Assembly: GCF_943193015.1 (NCBI RefSeq) | Contig: NZ_CALPCM010000007.1 | Span: 50,795 to 114,794, forward strand | Reading direction: 5' to 3' | DNA: 64,000 bases | Origin: Hominisplanchenecus_A murintestinalis | GTDB taxonomy: Bacteria; Bacillota; Clostridia; Lachnospirales; Lachnospiraceae | Shown here: positions 27,399 to 36,390 of the stretch, in pieces | Numbering within the stretch: the stretch's first letter is position 1 | How the letters are laid out: each line of letters opens with the position of its first letter | Program-made: the position numbers and the translations under genes | The notes under the pieces: generated by a model | Database searches by the model: none | What the model was told of the DNA's origin: nothing | Seen by the model: only the letters and a program-made list of their open reading frames with translations

Positions 27399-29285
27399 AT
27401 GAGTAATATGGTAACATTGTCAATAATATTTTTATTATTTTTACTGATAACGTTATTTTGGTATCAGTTGTCCGGGCTTTGTACAGAGGAAAGTATGGCG
27501 GCGTCGGCAATTACGATCATGGCAGTAACATTTTTGTCAGGGTTTGCCGGAAATGTGAAGTATGTATACCTGGCATCGGCAATTCTTTCGATAGTTGGAA
27601 TCGGATTATTTTTGATGAACAGGGGAAAAGGAAGAAAAAAAGAGAACTTTTGGGAAAGAGTATTCTCGTTCGTGTCACCTTCTATGGTAGTTATAGGAAT
27701 TGTGTTTGTTTATTGTGGCGTTTGTTTCCGGAAAGCGTTGTTTACCTATCCGGATGAGATTTATCAGTGGGGAAGCGCCGTAAAGTATATGACAAATACT
27801 GGACGGCTTCCATATGGTTCAGAGTTTACGGGGCATGCCGGAACGTTTTCTATTTGCTCAACTTTTCAATATTTCTTTTCAGGTATTGGAGATTTTATAG
27901 AGAGTAATACCTATGTGGGGAATTTTATACTTACATTCATACCGGTTATGCTTCCTTGTCGGAAATCAGGCTGGAAGCGCTGGAAATCAGTGTTTGCTTA
28001 TGCGGCGGCAGTATTTTTTTCTTTGAATTTAATCAGTTATGTTAAGTATTATACGATTTTGCAGGACTATGTGCTGCCGATGTGGGCGGGGGGAGTTCTT
28101 GCGTGGATTTTATGGAGAGGTGAGGAAAAAATTAACCAGATTCTCCTGTTTTGTAGTTTGGCGGTGACTGCCGCTATGAAGAGTCTGGTGGGACCATTAT
28201 TTGTTTGTATGGTGATTTTGACTGCTTTTCTTTCGGATTATTTTAGAGACTGTGACGATCATGTGACAGATTTTAGAAAGCTTAGAGCGGTTCTTCAGAA
28301 GAAATATATCAAGTTTCTGCTTCTTCTGATTACGCCGTTTTTTGTGAATATCATCTGGTCAGGGGTAATATCCAGCAATGTGCTGAGCAGAGGGATTGGA
28401 ACCGTAAATAAGAGCGCCTCCCAGATATTCAGTTCGATTTTGGACAAAAGTTTTGTTGTTATTGAGAGCAGTGGGAAGATACCCCATATGAGTTATGTGA
28501 TTTTCTTTGGCTTGTATGCGATGGGGATATTTTTGCTGGTGTCTGTATTGAGAAAGCATAAAAATGAGATAAGAACAGTGCTGTTTCTTTATTTAGTGGG
28601 TGCATTTTTATATATGGGCGTCATGTTCTACGCCTATATGAATGTATTTGGAGCGTCAGATAGTGAAACGGTAGCAGGATTGGAACGGTATGCGGCATAT
28701 TATATGCTGGTTGGGGTGTGTACGATGCTCTTTCCCATATTTTACCGGCTGCCGGAAATTGATAGAAGTTTGAAAATAAAAGCAGTTGCGGTAACGATTT
28801 CTGTTGCATGTCTGTATGGGACAAGCGGCAATTTTATCCCGAAGGTTTCAAGTCTCCGGAGAAGCCAGGAGAGCGAATGGAAAAAACGTGTTGAGACAAA
28901 AGAGCAGGTAGAAAAGTTTCGGGAGCTGGTGGGAGATGACGGACGTGTTTTTTTAATTGGGAAATTGGAAACAAACAATATAAAAATGCTGACTTATGAG
29001 TTAGGCAGACAGTATTCCTGGGATCTTGATAGCTATACGCTAGGGATGAGAAATAAAGGAAAGCAGATTTTAATTAATGTGGCAAAATATCCGGAGCTTC
29101 TGATAGAGACAGAATATAAATATGTATGGTTTTCAAATCCTAACGAGAAGAAGAAGGAATATGACTATCTGAGGCATTATTTTAAATTTGAGTCGGCAGA
29201 GGATGGGGATATTTACGAGATTCAGGAAGCAGACGGTGAATATCGTTTTAAATATCTGGGAAATGTACCTACATGGGAGGAATAG
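27399..29285 (+). CDS. Large polytopic membrane protein (GT-C-like or polymerase)
   Basis: A 628-residue membrane protein with around ten or more hydrophobic segments and a ~110-residue soluble C-terminal domain. After the third or fourth segment the loop FTYPDEIYQWGSAVKYM has acidic residues placed as in GT-C glycosyltransferases that use polyprenyl-phosphate donors. No clear O-antigen polymerase or ligase motif is recognised. The general layout parallels the protein at 15950, but I see no close similarity. It lies between the UDP-sugar dehydrogenase and a GT2 gene, in an A+T-rich stretch. Polymerase (Wzy) is the main alternative, as no other candidate is evident for the Wzx pathway. Confidence 0.55.
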   Translation: MSNMVTLSIIFLLFLLITLFWYQLSGLCTEESMAASAITIMAVTFLSGFAGNVKYVYLASAILSIVGIGLFLMNRGKGRKKENFWERVFSFVSPSMVVIGIVFVYCGVCFRKALFTYPDEIYQWGSAVKYMTNTGRLPYGSEFTGHAGTFSICSTFQYFFSGIGDFIESNTYVGNFILTFIPVMLPCRKSGWKRWKSVFAYAAAVFFSLNLISYVKYYTILQDYVLPMWAGGVLAWILWRGEEKINQILLFCSLAVTAAMKSLVGPLFVCMVILTAFLSDYFRDCDDHVTDFRKLRAVLQKKYIKFLLLLITPFFVNIIWSGVISSNVLSRGIGTVNKSASQIFSSILDKSFVVIESSGKIPHMSYVIFFGLYAMGIFLLVSVLRKHKNEIRTVLFLYLVGAFLYMGVMFYAYMNVFGASDSETVAGLERYAAYYMLVGVCTMLFPIFYRLPEIDRSLKIKAVAVTISVACLYGTSGNFIPKVSSLRRSQESEWKKRVETKEQVEKFRELVGDDGRVFLIGKLETNNIKMLTYELGRQYSWDLDSYTLGMRNKGKQILINVAKYPELLIETEYKYVWFSNPNEKKKEYDYLRHYFKFESAEDGDIYEIQEADGEYRFKYLGNVPTWEE

Positions 29286-29301
29286 AAGGAAGATACAGGT
29301 G

Positions 29302-30345
29302 ATGGATATGGATGGACAGATAGCAGTCAGTATTATTGTACCGCTTTATAATCGAAAAAAGACGATTGGACGATGTCTGGACAGCCTGATGAGACAGACA
29401 CTGAAAAATATTGAGATTGTGGTAGTGGACGACGGGTCTACAGACGGTGGAGCCGAAGTAGTAAAAGAATGCCAGAAATCGGATCCCAGAATTCGTCTGC
29501 TTGTACAGGAAAACAGAGGGCTTGGGGCGGCAAGGAATGCAGGAATCCGTGAGAGCTGCGGAGAGTATCTGGGATTTGTGGATTCGGATGATTATGTGGA
29601 AAAGCATATGTATGAAACGATGTTGGAAGCTGCCAGAGCGGAAAATGCAGAGGTGGCAGTCTGCCAGGAAAAGAATATCTGCTTTTTGCCGGATGGAAAA
29701 GAAAAATTTCTTGGGGAGACAGAGTTTCCGTGTGGAGAGAGGACAGCCTACAGCAGCGGGCAGATTTTAGACTGGTTTTTGAATTATACGTACCTTTCTT
29801 TGAACAGTGTATGCTTTAAACTGGTTGGCAGGTCTGTTTTTACTGAGAGAAATATTTGGTTTCCGGAAAATTATCGGTACGCAGAAGACCTGCCGACTAG
29901 CGCAGGAATTTTCAGTGTGGTGCAGAAGGTTGTTCTTGTTCCGGAAAGCCTGTACTGCTACATTCGTGAGATGGGGACTTTATCTACGAATTACACTGTA
30001 AAAAAAGCGGTGGATGTGTATCGGGATATGTTAGACGCTTTGCGTTATCTGAAAAAAGCGGGATATACAGGAAACGTGGATAACTTTGTACTGGGTATGA
30101 AGTTTTCTTCCATGCGGCAGTTTTATGGCTCTAAATCTGTGAGGGAAAGAAAAGAGAGGGAAGGACGTATTCTTCTCACAAGATGGAAGAAAGCCAGAAA
30201 AAGAGTGAAACCGGTATTTGTCGGACAGGAGGTTCCGCTTTTTCATAAAATAAAGGTTTTGGTGGCTTATCTGAACCAAGAACTGCCTGTATGCAGGATA
30301 TTTCAGCTTTTTGACCGCATTTCCTTTTTTAAATATATGGTATAG
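29302..30345 (+). CDS. GT2 family glycosyltransferase
   Basis: A 347-residue family 2 enzyme with VSIIVPLYNRKKTIGRCLDS, VVVDDGSTDGG and GFVDSDDYVEKHMYETML as the GT-A core. LNSVCFKLVGRSVF and AEDLPTSAGIF follow in the acceptor part. It ends in a basic, hydrophobic stretch instead of the shared coiled-coil tail. The frame is open from 29188 inside the previous gene, but ATG 29302, with AGAAGGAAG about nine bases upstream, avoids a 98-base overlap and begins directly before the conserved domain. Same operon as neighbours. Donor and acceptor unknown. Confidence 0.82.
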   Translation: MDMDGQIAVSIIVPLYNRKKTIGRCLDSLMRQTLKNIEIVVVDDGSTDGGAEVVKECQKSDPRIRLLVQENRGLGAARNAGIRESCGEYLGFVDSDDYVEKHMYETMLEAARAENAEVAVCQEKNICFLPDGKEKFLGETEFPCGERTAYSSGQILDWFLNYTYLSLNSVCFKLVGRSVFTERNIWFPENYRYAEDLPTSAGIFSVVQKVVLVPESLYCYIREMGTLSTNYTVKKAVDVYRDMLDALRYLKKAGYTGNVDNFVLGMKFSSMRQFYGSKSVRERKEREGRILLTRWKKARKRVKPVFVGQEVPLFHKIKVLVAYLNQELPVCRIFQLFDRISFFKYMV

Positions 30346-30356
30346 GAGATCATTCT

Positions 30357-31247
30357 ATGAGTTCAAGAGTTAATATTGTGATGTCTGCCTATAATGGAGA
30401 AAGATATATCAGGGAGCAGTTGGACAGCCTTCTGAAACAGGAATATGAAAAATTTGAAATTTATGTAAGGGATGATGGCTCTAACGATGGCACTGTTAAG
30501 ATTTTAAAAGAATATGAGAAGCACGGAGTCCATGTGATAGAAGGGGAAAACAAAGGTTTTTCGGCCAGTTTCTTTGAAGTGCTTGCAGCAGCAGAAGAAG
30601 GGGATTACTGGTCATTTTGTGATCAGGATGATATTTGGTTTCCTGGAAAGCTTAAGTCCGCCGTGAAATGGCTGGATAGTCAGCGACAGGAACAGCCGCT
30701 TTTGTATTATAGTTTAAGTGAGATGTTTGATGAAACAGGGAAAAGCTTGGGAATCCAGGCTCCCCCAAAAGGAAGTCTATGCTTTCGAAGGGCAATGACT
30801 GGAACCTTTGGCGTAGGATTCTCAATGGTAATCAATAGGCGGCTTCGGGAAGAAATGTTAAAATGCGATCCATACAAGGTGCGTTCCCATGACTGGCTGG
30901 CAGGTGCAATTGGCTTAGGATTCGGAAAGGTGCATGTGAACCATAAAATATATGCGAGGTATCGGAGGTTGGATTCCAGCGTGACGAAAATATCATTGGA
31001 AAGGAAAATAAAGTGGTGCCTGGCTGTACTTCGCAACGATGGGGATGTGGCGGAGCGTAACCGTGAATATATCAGGATTTATAAGAATCAGTTGAGCCCA
31101 AAAAAAAGAAAGATGGCAGGACTCTTTGAGGATGACAAGTATCCGTGGAAAATCAGGCTGCGGAAAGCCTTTTATCCGAAGCGCTGGCGTCCGGGAATCA
31201 GCAGTGAGTTGGTGATGCGTTTTCTTATGTTGGCGGGAAAGGTGTGA
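30357..31247 (+). CDS. GT2 glycosyltransferase, rhamnosyltransferase-like
   Basis: A 296-residue family 2 enzyme close in layout to proteins annotated as alpha-1,3-rhamnosyltransferases: VNIVMSAYNGERYIREQLDS, YVRDDGSNDGTVKIL, WSFCDQDDIWFPGKL and HDWLAGAIGLGFG are the typical blocks. The CDQDD motif takes the DxD role. Whether rhamnose is the donor cannot be told; no dTDP-rhamnose genes are present in the window. TAGGAGAT precedes the ATG. It stops four bases before the next gene, so translation is likely coupled. Confidence 0.8.
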   Translation: MSSRVNIVMSAYNGERYIREQLDSLLKQEYEKFEIYVRDDGSNDGTVKILKEYEKHGVHVIEGENKGFSASFFEVLAAAEEGDYWSFCDQDDIWFPGKLKSAVKWLDSQRQEQPLLYYSLSEMFDETGKSLGIQAPPKGSLCFRRAMTGTFGVGFSMVINRRLREEMLKCDPYKVRSHDWLAGAIGLGFGKVHVNHKIYARYRRLDSSVTKISLERKIKWCLAVLRNDGDVAERNREYIRIYKNQLSPKKRKMAGLFEDDKYPWKIRLRKAFYPKRWRPGISSELVMRFLMLAGKV

Positions 31248-31251
31248 AGAT

Positions 31252-32379
31252 ATGAATAAAATTTTGTATTATACGGCAAGGGATATGACAAATCCGCTTT
31301 TGGGTATTAACAAAAAGATACGAAACCAAATTGAAACACTTAGAAAAAGTTTTTGCGTGGATGCCGTTTATCGAAAAAATGACAGTCAGCTAATACTTGA
31401 AAAGAACAATGGGAAACAAATTGTGTTGGTGTCAGGGATGAAGCGTCCTTATAAGGTTCAGGCAAGCCATTTTTTATCTAAATATTTGCAAAAAGTCCAT
31501 TATAGCGGATGTTATATCCGGTATGTATTTGCAGATGGAGAGTTTCATAAGCTATTAAAAGTGCTGGCAAAAGCACATACAAAAGTTATAATTGAAATTC
31601 CGACATATCCGTATGATGCAGAAATGGTAGATTCGCTTGAAAACAGAATTGTTTTGCTGTTGGATAAGCTTTATAGGAAACGTATGAAGCCGTATGTATC
31701 TCAGATTGCAACATACTCGTACGACAAAGAAATATATGGAATAGAGGCATTTCGGGTGATTAATGGTGTAGATTTTGGGAAAATATCAATAGCACAGCAT
31801 CCGGAAATAGGGGAGGATGGCATCAATGTGATTGCGGTAGCAGATTTGGCAAGATGGCATGGCTATGACAGATTATTGGAGGGAATAGGGAGGTATTATA
31901 AACAGGGAGGAACAAGAAAGATTCATTTTTATATGGTAGGCGAGGGAGAGGAATTGAAATTGTATCAGAGTCTTGTGGGAAAATATGGGATTCAGGATAA
32001 AGTAACATTTTGTGGGGCATTGTATGGAGAACAATTGGACGAGATTTATAATCGATGTACACTTGCGGTGGAGTGTCTGGGGGCACATAGAAAAGGCTTG
32101 AAAATGTCAAGTTCTTTAAAAAGCAGAGAATATGCAGCGAAAGGGCTTCCGATGCTTACTGCGGTTGACATTGATATATTTTGTATTCAGGATTATCCAT
32201 ATATTTATAAAGTTGAAGGAAACGAAATGCCGATTGATATGGAAAAAGTGATTGAGTTTTATGATAGCCTTTATACAGGAAAGGATTTAAACAGTATTGC
32301 AGGAGAAATACGGGAGCACGCACGAAAATTATGTGATATGGATGTAGTGATGAAACCAGTGGCAGATTGCTTTTTGTGA
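31252..32379 (+). CDS. GT4-like glycosyltransferase
   Basis: A 375-residue protein with a GT-B fold. The C-terminal nucleotide-binding half shows INVIAVADLARWHGYDRLLE, FYMVGEGEELKLYQSLVGKY and KVTFCGALYGEQLDEIYN, all typical of glycosyltransferase family 4. The usual EX7E motif is weak: the region reads MSSSLKSREYAAKGLPML, keeping the second glutamate. The base composition is clearly more A+T-rich than that of the housekeeping genes, suggesting a different origin. The ribosome site is poor (GTGTGAAGAT), so coupling to the previous gene is probable. Sugar specificity unknown. Confidence 0.75.
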   Translation: MNKILYYTARDMTNPLLGINKKIRNQIETLRKSFCVDAVYRKNDSQLILEKNNGKQIVLVSGMKRPYKVQASHFLSKYLQKVHYSGCYIRYVFADGEFHKLLKVLAKAHTKVIIEIPTYPYDAEMVDSLENRIVLLLDKLYRKRMKPYVSQIATYSYDKEIYGIEAFRVINGVDFGKISIAQHPEIGEDGINVIAVADLARWHGYDRLLEGIGRYYKQGGTRKIHFYMVGEGEELKLYQSLVGKYGIQDKVTFCGALYGEQLDEIYNRCTLAVECLGAHRKGLKMSSSLKSREYAAKGLPMLTAVDIDIFCIQDYPYIYKVEGNEMPIDMEKVIEFYDSLYTGKDLNSIAGEIREHARKLCDMDVVMKPVADCFL

Positions 32380-32407
32380 ATAGAAAGATAATGGAGGTAG
32401 GATAGAA

Positions 32408-33487
32408 ATGAAATATGCATTAATTGGCTGTGGACGTATTTCTACAAATCATGTGAAAGCCGTTATTAATAACAAACTGGAATTTGCGGCTGTATGTGAT
32501 ATTGTGCCGGAGCATATGGAAGCGGTTTTGGAGAAAAACGGACTTCAAAATGATTCTTCAATTAAGAGATACACAGACTACAAAAGGATGATAAAGGAAA
32601 TTAGGCCGGAGCTTGTGGGAATTGCCACGGAAAGCGGGCTTCATGCAGAGATAGCGCTTTACTGCATTGATCATGGAATCCATGTGATTATCGAAAAGCC
32701 GATGGCGATGAATATGAGCGACGCGAATGAAATCGTCCGACGTTCAGAGGAAAAGGGCGTAAAAGTATCCGCCTGTCATCAGAACCGTTTTAATGTGGCA
32801 GTTCAGGAAATGAGAAAAGCCTTGGAACAGGGAAGATTCGGAAAGATATCCCACGGTTCCATCCATGTAAGATGGAATAGGGGAAAGGCATATTATGAGC
32901 AGGCGCCGTGGCGTGGAACATGGGCGCAGGATGGCGGCGCTTTGATGAACCAGTGCATTCATGGAATCGATTTGCTGCGGTGGATGATGGGAAACGAGGT
33001 AGAGGAAGTTTACGGAGCTACAAGACAACAGTTACATCCTTATCTGGAGGCGGAAGATATTGGTATGGCGGTCGTGAAATTTAAAAATGGTGCGATTGGT
33101 ACGATTGAGGGAACGACAAATGTTTATCCGCAGAATCTGGAAGAAACCTTGTATCTTTTTGGGGAAAATGGTACAGTTAAGATAGGCGGAAAGTCTACAA
33201 ACAATATTGATGTGTGGAATTTCGCGGATGAGAGTGACGCAGACCAGAGGAATAAAGGACTTGAGGAGCAGACCAGCAATGTTTATGGAAACGGTCATAC
33301 CAGCCTGTATGCCGATGTGATTGATGCAATCCAAAATGACAGGGCGCCTTATGTAGACGCATATGCAGGCAAAAATGCACTGGAGATGATTTTGGCGATA
33401 TATAAAAGTCAGAAAACGGGAATGCCGGTAAAGCTGCCGCTTGAGGGTTTTGCGGCGCTGGATATGCAGGGAGAATTTGATGGGTGA
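32408..33487 (+). CDS. Gfo/Idh/MocA oxidoreductase, WbpB-like
   Basis: A 359-residue NAD-dependent oxidoreductase. The Rossmann start is YALIGCGRISTNHVKAVINN and the family motif IIEKPMAMNMSDANEIV holds the EKP lysine. The C-terminal domain has GGALMNQCIHGIDLLRWMMG with the expected D and H residues. Given its neighbours (acetyltransferase, DegT aminotransferase and a WbpA-like dehydrogenase), it most likely oxidises the 3-position of UDP-GlcNAcA, as WbpB does. It is somewhat longer than WbpB (about 316 residues). The stop overlaps the next gene by eight bases. GGAGGTAGG precedes the ATG. Confidence 0.82.
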   Translation: MKYALIGCGRISTNHVKAVINNKLEFAAVCDIVPEHMEAVLEKNGLQNDSSIKRYTDYKRMIKEIRPELVGIATESGLHAEIALYCIDHGIHVIIEKPMAMNMSDANEIVRRSEEKGVKVSACHQNRFNVAVQEMRKALEQGRFGKISHGSIHVRWNRGKAYYEQAPWRGTWAQDGGALMNQCIHGIDLLRWMMGNEVEEVYGATRQQLHPYLEAEDIGMAVVKFKNGAIGTIEGTTNVYPQNLEETLYLFGENGTVKIGGKSTNNIDVWNFADESDADQRNKGLEEQTSNVYGNGHTSLYADVIDAIQNDRAPYVDAYAGKNALEMILAIYKSQKTGMPVKLPLEGFAALDMQGEFDG

Positions 33488-34046
33488 TTATTTTGTTCAT
33501 GAAAGCAGTTATATAGATGAAGATGTAGTGATTGGCGAAGGGACGAAAGTCTGGCATTTTTGTCACATTCAGAAGGGCGCCAGAATCGGGGAAAACTGTT
33601 CCTTCGGGCAGAATGTCAATGTTTCAAATGATGTAAAAATCGGAAATGGTGTAAAAGTACAGAATAATGTATCCATCTATGAAGGAGTGGAGCTGGAAGA
33701 TTATGTCTTCTGTGGGCCGTCTATGGTGTTTACGAATGATTTGACGCCCCGTGCGAAATATCCAAAGGGAAGTGCGGGATACAGGAGGACGCTTTTACAG
33801 ACTGGAGCTACAATAGGCGCAAATGCCACGGTGGTATGTGGGCATACGGTTGGGGCATGGGCGATGGTTGCGGCAGGAGCTGTTGTAACAAGGGACGTCA
33901 AAACACATGAATTGGTGGCGGGCGTCCCGGCACGGCATTATGGCTGGGTATGCGAATGCGGTGCGCAGTTGAAAGAAGGATTTGTCTGCGGTGAATGCGG
34001 CAGGCATTATGAAGAAAGCGAAGATGGATTAGCAGAGAGAAGGTAG
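33480..34046 (+). CDS. Left-handed beta-helix N-acetyltransferase, WbpD-like
   Basis: A 188-residue hexapeptide-repeat acyltransferase. The repeats begin YIDEDVVIGEGTKVWHFCHI and continue with IGENCSFGQNVNVSNDVKIG; MVFTNDLTPRAKYPKGS and VCGHTVGAWAMVAAGAVVT follow. These match WbpD/WlbB proteins, which acetylate the 3-amino group of UDP-GlcNAc3NA. The final 30 residues contain a small cysteine pair set (CECGAQLKEGFVCGECG), which looks like a zinc ribbon and is also found in WbpD relatives. ATG 33480 overlaps the WbpB-like gene by eight bases and gives the standard N terminus; the frame is open from 33441. Confidence 0.87.
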   Translation: MGDYFVHESSYIDEDVVIGEGTKVWHFCHIQKGARIGENCSFGQNVNVSNDVKIGNGVKVQNNVSIYEGVELEDYVFCGPSMVFTNDLTPRAKYPKGSAGYRRTLLQTGATIGANATVVCGHTVGAWAMVAAGAVVTRDVKTHELVAGVPARHYGWVCECGAQLKEGFVCGECGRHYEESEDGLAERR

Positions 34047-34050
34047 GGAT

Positions 34051-35190
34051 ATGCAGTTTCGTGATTTAAAAGCGCAGTATCAGGCGTTGAAATCGGAGAT
34101 TGACCAGGCAGTCAGTCAGGTAATCACAGATAGTAATTTTATCAGTGGAAAACAGGTGACAGAGTTGGAGAAGAGCCTGGCAGAATACGTGGGAGTAAAA
34201 CACTGTATTGCCTGTGCAAATGGAACCGATGCTCTGACACTGGCATTAATGGCTTGGGGGATAAACGAAGGAGATGCGGTATTCGTACCGGATTTCACAT
34301 TTTTTTCTACGGGCGAGGTGGTTTCCTTTGAGGGAGCGCTTCCGGTTTTTGTGGATGTGGATAAAGAAACTTTTAATATGAATCCAGATAGTTTGGAGCA
34401 GGCGATAAAAAAGACGCTTGCCCAAGGAAAGGCTGTGCCGAAAGCAGTGATAGCGGTGGATTTGTTTGGGCAGCCTGCGGATTATGGCAGGATCCGGGCG
34501 ATTACAGATAAATATGGATTGAAGCTTTTGGAGGACGGCGCCCAGGGATTTGGGGGAAGCCTGAATGGGAAGAGGGCATGCAGCTTTGGGGATATTTCTA
34601 CGACTTCCTTTTTCCCGGCAAAGCCCCTTGGATGCTATGGGGATGGCGGGGCAGTTTTTACGGATGATGATTTGGCGGCGGATGTTATCCGTTCCATCCG
34701 GATTCATGGAAAAGGGGAATGTAAATATGATAATGTGCGCATTGGCATGAATTCGAGGCTTGATACGATCCAGGCGGCGGTGTTGCAAGTCAAATTGAAA
34801 GCATTTGAACAGTATGAACTTGAGAATGTTAATGCAGCGGCGCAGGAATATACCAAACTTTTAAAAGATGTGGTGAAAACCCCAGTCGTTCCCGAAGGAT
34901 ACTATTCAAGCTGGGCACAGTATACAATACAGCTTAAGAACCAAAAAGTAAGGGAAGGATTACAGGCGTATTTAAAAGAAAACGGAATTCCGAGCATGGT
35001 TTATTATCCGAAGCCTATGCATAGCCAAAAGGCATTTGAGGATGTCAGACAGGATGAAAAGGATTTTCCGAATACAACAGAATTATGTGACAGAGTACTG
35101 GCATTACCGATACACCCTTATATGAAACAGGAAGATATCATGCAGGTTGTAGATTATACTAGAAACTATATAAATATTTATGGAAAATAG
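34051..35190 (+). CDS. DegT/DnrJ/EryC1 sugar aminotransferase, WbpE-like
   Basis: A 379-residue PLP-dependent aminotransferase placed to aminate the 3-keto intermediate made by the WbpB-like enzyme. The start MQFRDLKAQYQALKSEIDQA is typical of WbpE/WlbC. IACANGTDALTLALMAWGI, FVDVDKETFNMNPDSLE and AVDLFGQPADYGRI follow. The PLP lysine is in TSFFPAKPLGCYGDGGAV. Near the C terminus, MVYYPKPMHSQKAFED matches the family. It follows the acetyltransferase after four bases. Together these genes and the one at 26062 give a path to UDP-2,3-diacetamido-2,3-dideoxy-glucuronic acid. Confidence 0.9.
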   Translation: MQFRDLKAQYQALKSEIDQAVSQVITDSNFISGKQVTELEKSLAEYVGVKHCIACANGTDALTLALMAWGINEGDAVFVPDFTFFSTGEVVSFEGALPVFVDVDKETFNMNPDSLEQAIKKTLAQGKAVPKAVIAVDLFGQPADYGRIRAITDKYGLKLLEDGAQGFGGSLNGKRACSFGDISTTSFFPAKPLGCYGDGGAVFTDDDLAADVIRSIRIHGKGECKYDNVRIGMNSRLDTIQAAVLQVKLKAFEQYELENVNAAAQEYTKLLKDVVKTPVVPEGYYSSWAQYTIQLKNQKVREGLQAYLKENGIPSMVYYPKPMHSQKAFEDVRQDEKDFPNTTELCDRVLALPIHPYMKQEDIMQVVDYTRNYINIYGK

Positions 35191-36364
35191 CATGAGAATT
35201 TTATATATTAATGGTTTTGTTCCAAGGGAAAATGTCCCAATGGGCGGTATTTTTGTGACAAAGAGAATACAGGCATTACAGAAAAAAGGAATACAGGTAT
35301 TTCCATATATTTATGGGGTGGAGTATTCGAAAACAGTGCAGAAATACCTCTCTATAATTAGGCATATACCGCCTCAGTCAAAACCAGTTTGCTATCAGTT
35401 GGATATTGAGTATCAGCTGCGGATGTCAAAAATGGGATTTGTAAGTATGGCAGCAGCAAGTTTTTTGCCCTGTTTTTATGAACATAGGATTACGAAAATG
35501 CTGGAGCGAGACAGCAAAGGTGGAAAAAGAGCAGACATTATTCATCTGCACTGGGTATGGCCTGTAGGAATAGGAGTACAGAAATTCTGTCAAAAAAGAG
35601 AGATTCCTTATGTCATTACCTGCCATGGGAGTGAAATTAATATTACGATGGCAGAACCGAGAATCCAAAAAGCGATGGTGCAGGTTCTGGAAAACGCAGC
35701 AGCCGTAGAGTTTGTAAGTGAAGCGTTACTGAAACATGCAAAGGAGCTGGGGTATTCAGGGAAGAACGCAGCAGTGATTTATAATGGGATTGATGGGGAG
35801 ATTTTCGGAAAAATTTTACCGACGGATACAGAAAAGAGAGCCGTGATTTCTTTTGTGGGAAATCTGCTGCCTGTTAAGGGCGCTGACAGACTGCCGAAAA
35901 TATTTCACAGAATATATGAAAAGTATCCGGGAGCAGAATTCCGGGTCATAGGGGATGGAAGCTTGCGCAGCGAGCTGGAACAAAAGATGCAAGGGCTTCC
36001 GGTAGTATTTACCGGGCAAATTTCGCAGGAAAGGCTGGCAGAGGAGTATGCTAAATCGGCTCTTTTAATTGTACCGAGCAGAAATGAAGGGTATTCCTGT
36101 GCGATTAAGGAAGCGCAGTCATGTGGAGTCATTCCGGTAGGCTGTAATGTAGGAGGAATCTTGGAAGCGATGGACGGATACGGAACGGCGGTTATTGGGA
36201 CAGAAAAAGAGATTGCTGAAAAACTGGCGGACATTGCAGTGGAATATTTAGAAGGAAAGCGGCAGATAGACCGGAGAAAAATGGCAGAGCACGCAGTGAA
36301 GAACACATGGGAACATATGCAGGAGTTATCAGTTGAGCTTTATCATAAAATTTTGAAAGATTAG
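35180..36364 (+). CDS. GT4 family glycosyltransferase
   Basis: A 394-residue GT-B enzyme of family 4. The N-terminal half has MRILYINGFVPRENVPMGG and HLHWVWPVGIGVQKFCQKR; the C-terminal half has ISFVGNLLPVKGADRLPKIF, FRVIGDGSLRSELEQ and the full EX7E motif in RNEGYSCAIKEAQSCGVIP. ATG 35180 overlaps the aminotransferase by 11 bases; ATG 35192, two bases downstream of its stop, is an alternative that would remove four residues. Likely acts on the lipid-linked repeat containing the diacetamido-uronic acid made by its neighbours, but this rests only on position. Confidence 0.85.
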   Translation: MENSMRILYINGFVPRENVPMGGIFVTKRIQALQKKGIQVFPYIYGVEYSKTVQKYLSIIRHIPPQSKPVCYQLDIEYQLRMSKMGFVSMAAASFLPCFYEHRITKMLERDSKGGKRADIIHLHWVWPVGIGVQKFCQKREIPYVITCHGSEINITMAEPRIQKAMVQVLENAAAVEFVSEALLKHAKELGYSGKNAAVIYNGIDGEIFGKILPTDTEKRAVISFVGNLLPVKGADRLPKIFHRIYEKYPGAEFRVIGDGSLRSELEQKMQGLPVVFTGQISQERLAEEYAKSALLIVPSRNEGYSCAIKEAQSCGVIPVGCNVGGILEAMDGYGTAVIGTEKEIAEKLADIAVEYLEGKRQIDRRKMAEHAVKNTWEHMQELSVELYHKILKD

Positions 36365-36390
36365 AATCATGCAGGGAACAGGAGCGTCAT

